From: a bacterium | GTDB lineage: Bacteria > Zixibacteria > MSB-5A5 > GN15 > FEB-12 | DNA length: 6,564 bases | Direction of reading: 5' to 3' | NCBI GenBank assembly: GCA_030640905.1 | Contig: DAOWIM010000028.1 | Span: forward strand, 1-6,564 | In this document: piece after piece, positions 5,901 through 6,564 of the stretch | How the letters are laid out: the number at the start of each line of letters is the position of its first letter | Position numbering within the stretch: the first letter of the stretch is position 1 | Notes under the pieces: generated by a model | Databases searched by the model: none | The model's input: the letters and a program-made list of their open reading frames with translations, nothing else | What the model was told of the DNA's origin: nothing | Program-made: the position numbers and the translations under genes

Positions 5901-6098
5901 TCAGCCTCCAAGACCGCCACCAAAGATCGCTTTGATAAAGAGCGACAGGATGCGGTCAACGATCCCGATAAATATCGCTACAATCAGCGATACTACGACC
6001 GTGACAATTGTTGAGCCAACCAATTCATCTTTGGTTGGCCAGGTCACCTTTCTAAGCTCGGCGACAACTTCCTTGAGGAATTTCTGAAACTTTCCCAA
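5901..6098 (-). CDS. secE: Preprotein translocase subunit SecE
   Basis: Small essential membrane subunit that clamps SecY in the SecYEG protein-conducting channel. The 65-residue, single-span form has an amphipathic N-terminal helix (FQKFLKEVVAELRKV, 4-18), the conserved TWPT motif (19-22), a membrane segment about 28-48 rich in Val and Ile, and a short glycine-rich tail (GGGLGG). The start is TTG at 6098: upstream in the same frame there is a TAG after five codons and no ATG or GTG. The Shine-Dalgarno is weak (a GAGAG-like run about 5 nt upstream). It lies directly downstream of the tRNA-Trp gene and 7 nt before nusG. Confidence 0.95.
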   Translation of the reverse strand: MGKFQKFLKEVVAELRKVTWPTKDELVGSTIVTVVVSLIVAIFIGIVDRILSLFIKAIFGGGLGG

Positions 6099-6124
6099 GT
6101 GTCTCTCGTTTCTCTATAATTTTT

Positions 6125-6198
6125 CAGGCCAGGAGGGACTTGAACCCCCAGCATCCGGTTTTGGAGACCGGCGCTCTACCAATTGGAGCTACTGGCCT
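6125..6198 (-). tRNA. trnW: tRNA-Trp (anticodon CCA)
   Basis: A full cloverleaf can be drawn. The acceptor stem is AGGCCAG with CTGGCCT (7 perfect pairs). The D arm is GCTC/GAGC. The anticodon arm is CCGGT with ACCGG around CTCCAAA, giving anticodon CCA. The variable loop has 5 nt, and the T arm is GGGGG/CCCTC (one G-U) around TTCAAGT. The discriminator base is G, as expected for bacterial tRNA-Trp. The 3' CCA is not encoded (GAAA follows), so it would be added by CCA-adding enzyme. It sits 12 nt after rpmG and 26 nt before secE and so is almost certainly cotranscribed and processed from the mRNA. Confidence 0.97.
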
Positions 6199-6210
6199 AA
6201 CCAAACATTT

Positions 6211-6363
6211 CTACCTGGTTTCCTTGTGCATCGTGTGCTTGTCGCAAAACCGACAGTATTTGCGGTACTCGACCCGTTCGGGATGCTCCCGCTTGTTCTT
6301 GGTCATATTATAGTTGCGGCGTTTGCAATCACCACAGGCCAATATTATCTTGTCTCTCGGCAT
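6211..6363 (-). CDS. rpmG: 50S ribosomal protein L33 (bL33), zinc-ribbon form
   Basis: Small protein of the large subunit near the tRNA E site. The 50-residue reading from ATG 6363 to TAG 6211 has two CxxC pairs, C10/C13 and C37/C40, which bind zinc in the C+ form of L33, and the typical family blocks RRNYNMTKNK (15-24) and the C-terminal HTMHKETR (43-50). AGGTG about 8 nt upstream supports the start. It lies 25 nt after tuf and 12 nt before tRNA-Trp. In some bacteria zinc limitation switches to cysteine-free L33 paralogues; whether this genome has one cannot be seen. Confidence 0.96.
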   Translation of the reverse strand: MPRDKIILACGDCKRRNYNMTKNKREHPERVEYRKYCRFCDKHTMHKETR

Positions 6364-6388
6364 GCTATTTCACCTGCACCTTCTTTAA

Positions 6389-6564
6389 TCAAACATCCAG
6401 TACTTCGGCGATGACACCAGCGCCAACCGTCCGGCCACCCTCGCGGATTGCAAAACGAAGCTCTTTCTCCATCGCGATTGGTGTAATCAACTCAACTTCC
6501 ATCGCAACGTTATCTCCCGGCATCACCATCTCAACACCCTTGGGCAAATCAGCCACACCCGTCA
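6389..6564 (-). CDS. tuf: Elongation factor Tu, C-terminal 57 codons (5' part beyond the right edge)
   Basis: GTPase that carries aminoacyl-tRNA to the ribosomal A site. Only the end of domain 3 is in the window: VEMVMPGDNVAMEVELITPI followed by RFAIREGGRTVGAGVIAEVL, the nearly universal EF-Tu C-terminus, and a TGA stop at 6389-6391. It is the first gene seen in this cluster, and its stop lies 25 nt before rpmG, so tuf is probably in the same transcription unit. Whether a second tuf copy exists elsewhere, as in many bacteria, cannot be told from this window. Confidence 0.97.
   Translation of the reverse strand, partial: TGVADLPKGVEMVMPGDNVAMEVELITPIAMEKELRFAIREGGRTVGAGVIAEVLDV

Noticed and set aside
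5894..5959. An upstream extension of nusG by 22 codons
   Set aside because: It overlaps the end of secE and adds residues not found in NusG; the ATG at 5893 starts the conserved RWYAVHT block.
6115..6120. A perfect TATAAT on the plus strand upstream of the tRNA antisense strand
   Set aside because: No acceptable -35 element sits about 17 nt before it (TTCCCA), and it would drive transcription against tRNA-Trp, rpmG and tuf; probably chance in the AT-rich secE leader.

Overview
This window is the 5' part of a bacterial transcription/translation core cluster. Every real gene reads on the minus strand, so transcription runs from high to low coordinates: tuf (3' end only) - rpmG - tRNA-Trp - secE - nusG - rplK - rplA - rplJ - rplL - rpoB (5' part, running off the left edge). 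This is the classical rif/str-type ribosomal protein and RNA polymerase cluster, with a Trp tRNA between the L33 and SecE genes as in many bacterial phyla. Base composition is near 50% GC and looks uniform. I see no mobile element, CRISPR array or sign of recent transfer.

Region by region. 6389-6564 holds the last 57 codons of EF-Tu. 6211-6363 is a 50-residue, zinc-binding (four-cysteine) L33. 6125-6198 is tRNA-Trp(CCA). 5901-6098 and 5351-5893 are SecE (TTG start) and NusG, 7 nt apart. 4894-5316, 4121-4831, 3586-4110 and 3081-3458 are L11, L1, L10 and L7/L12. 1-2817 is the first 939 codons of RpoB, which opens with a TTG behind a perfect AGGAGG. The long plus-strand open frames opposite rpoB and the ribosomal genes are antisense shadows.

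The genes work as a growth-linked unit. They make translation factor and 50S stalk/L1-arm proteins, the SecYEG subunit SecE, the antitermination/coupling factor NusG and the beta subunit of RNA polymerase. The two longest gaps are rplJ-rplL (127 nt) and rplL-rpoB (263 nt). Both carry inverted repeats that could tune the high stalk-protein dose against the lower RNA polymerase dose. In contrast, rplA-rplJ has only 10 nt, too little for the E. coli-style L10 leader in that place.

Organism: by residue patterns remembered rather than searched, RpoB looks closest to the Fibrobacteres-Chlorobi-Bacteroidetes (FCB) superphylum and related candidate phyla (for example the VGLSR.ARTIRER stretch near residues 413-425). 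A lineage such as Zixibacteria would fit, but this is a tentative inference. The window is essentially ordinary core genome. The items most worth a second look are the intergenic RNA structures, a possible 18-codon leader ORF before rpoB, and a few unusual residues in RpoB and NusG. I found no undescribed system.
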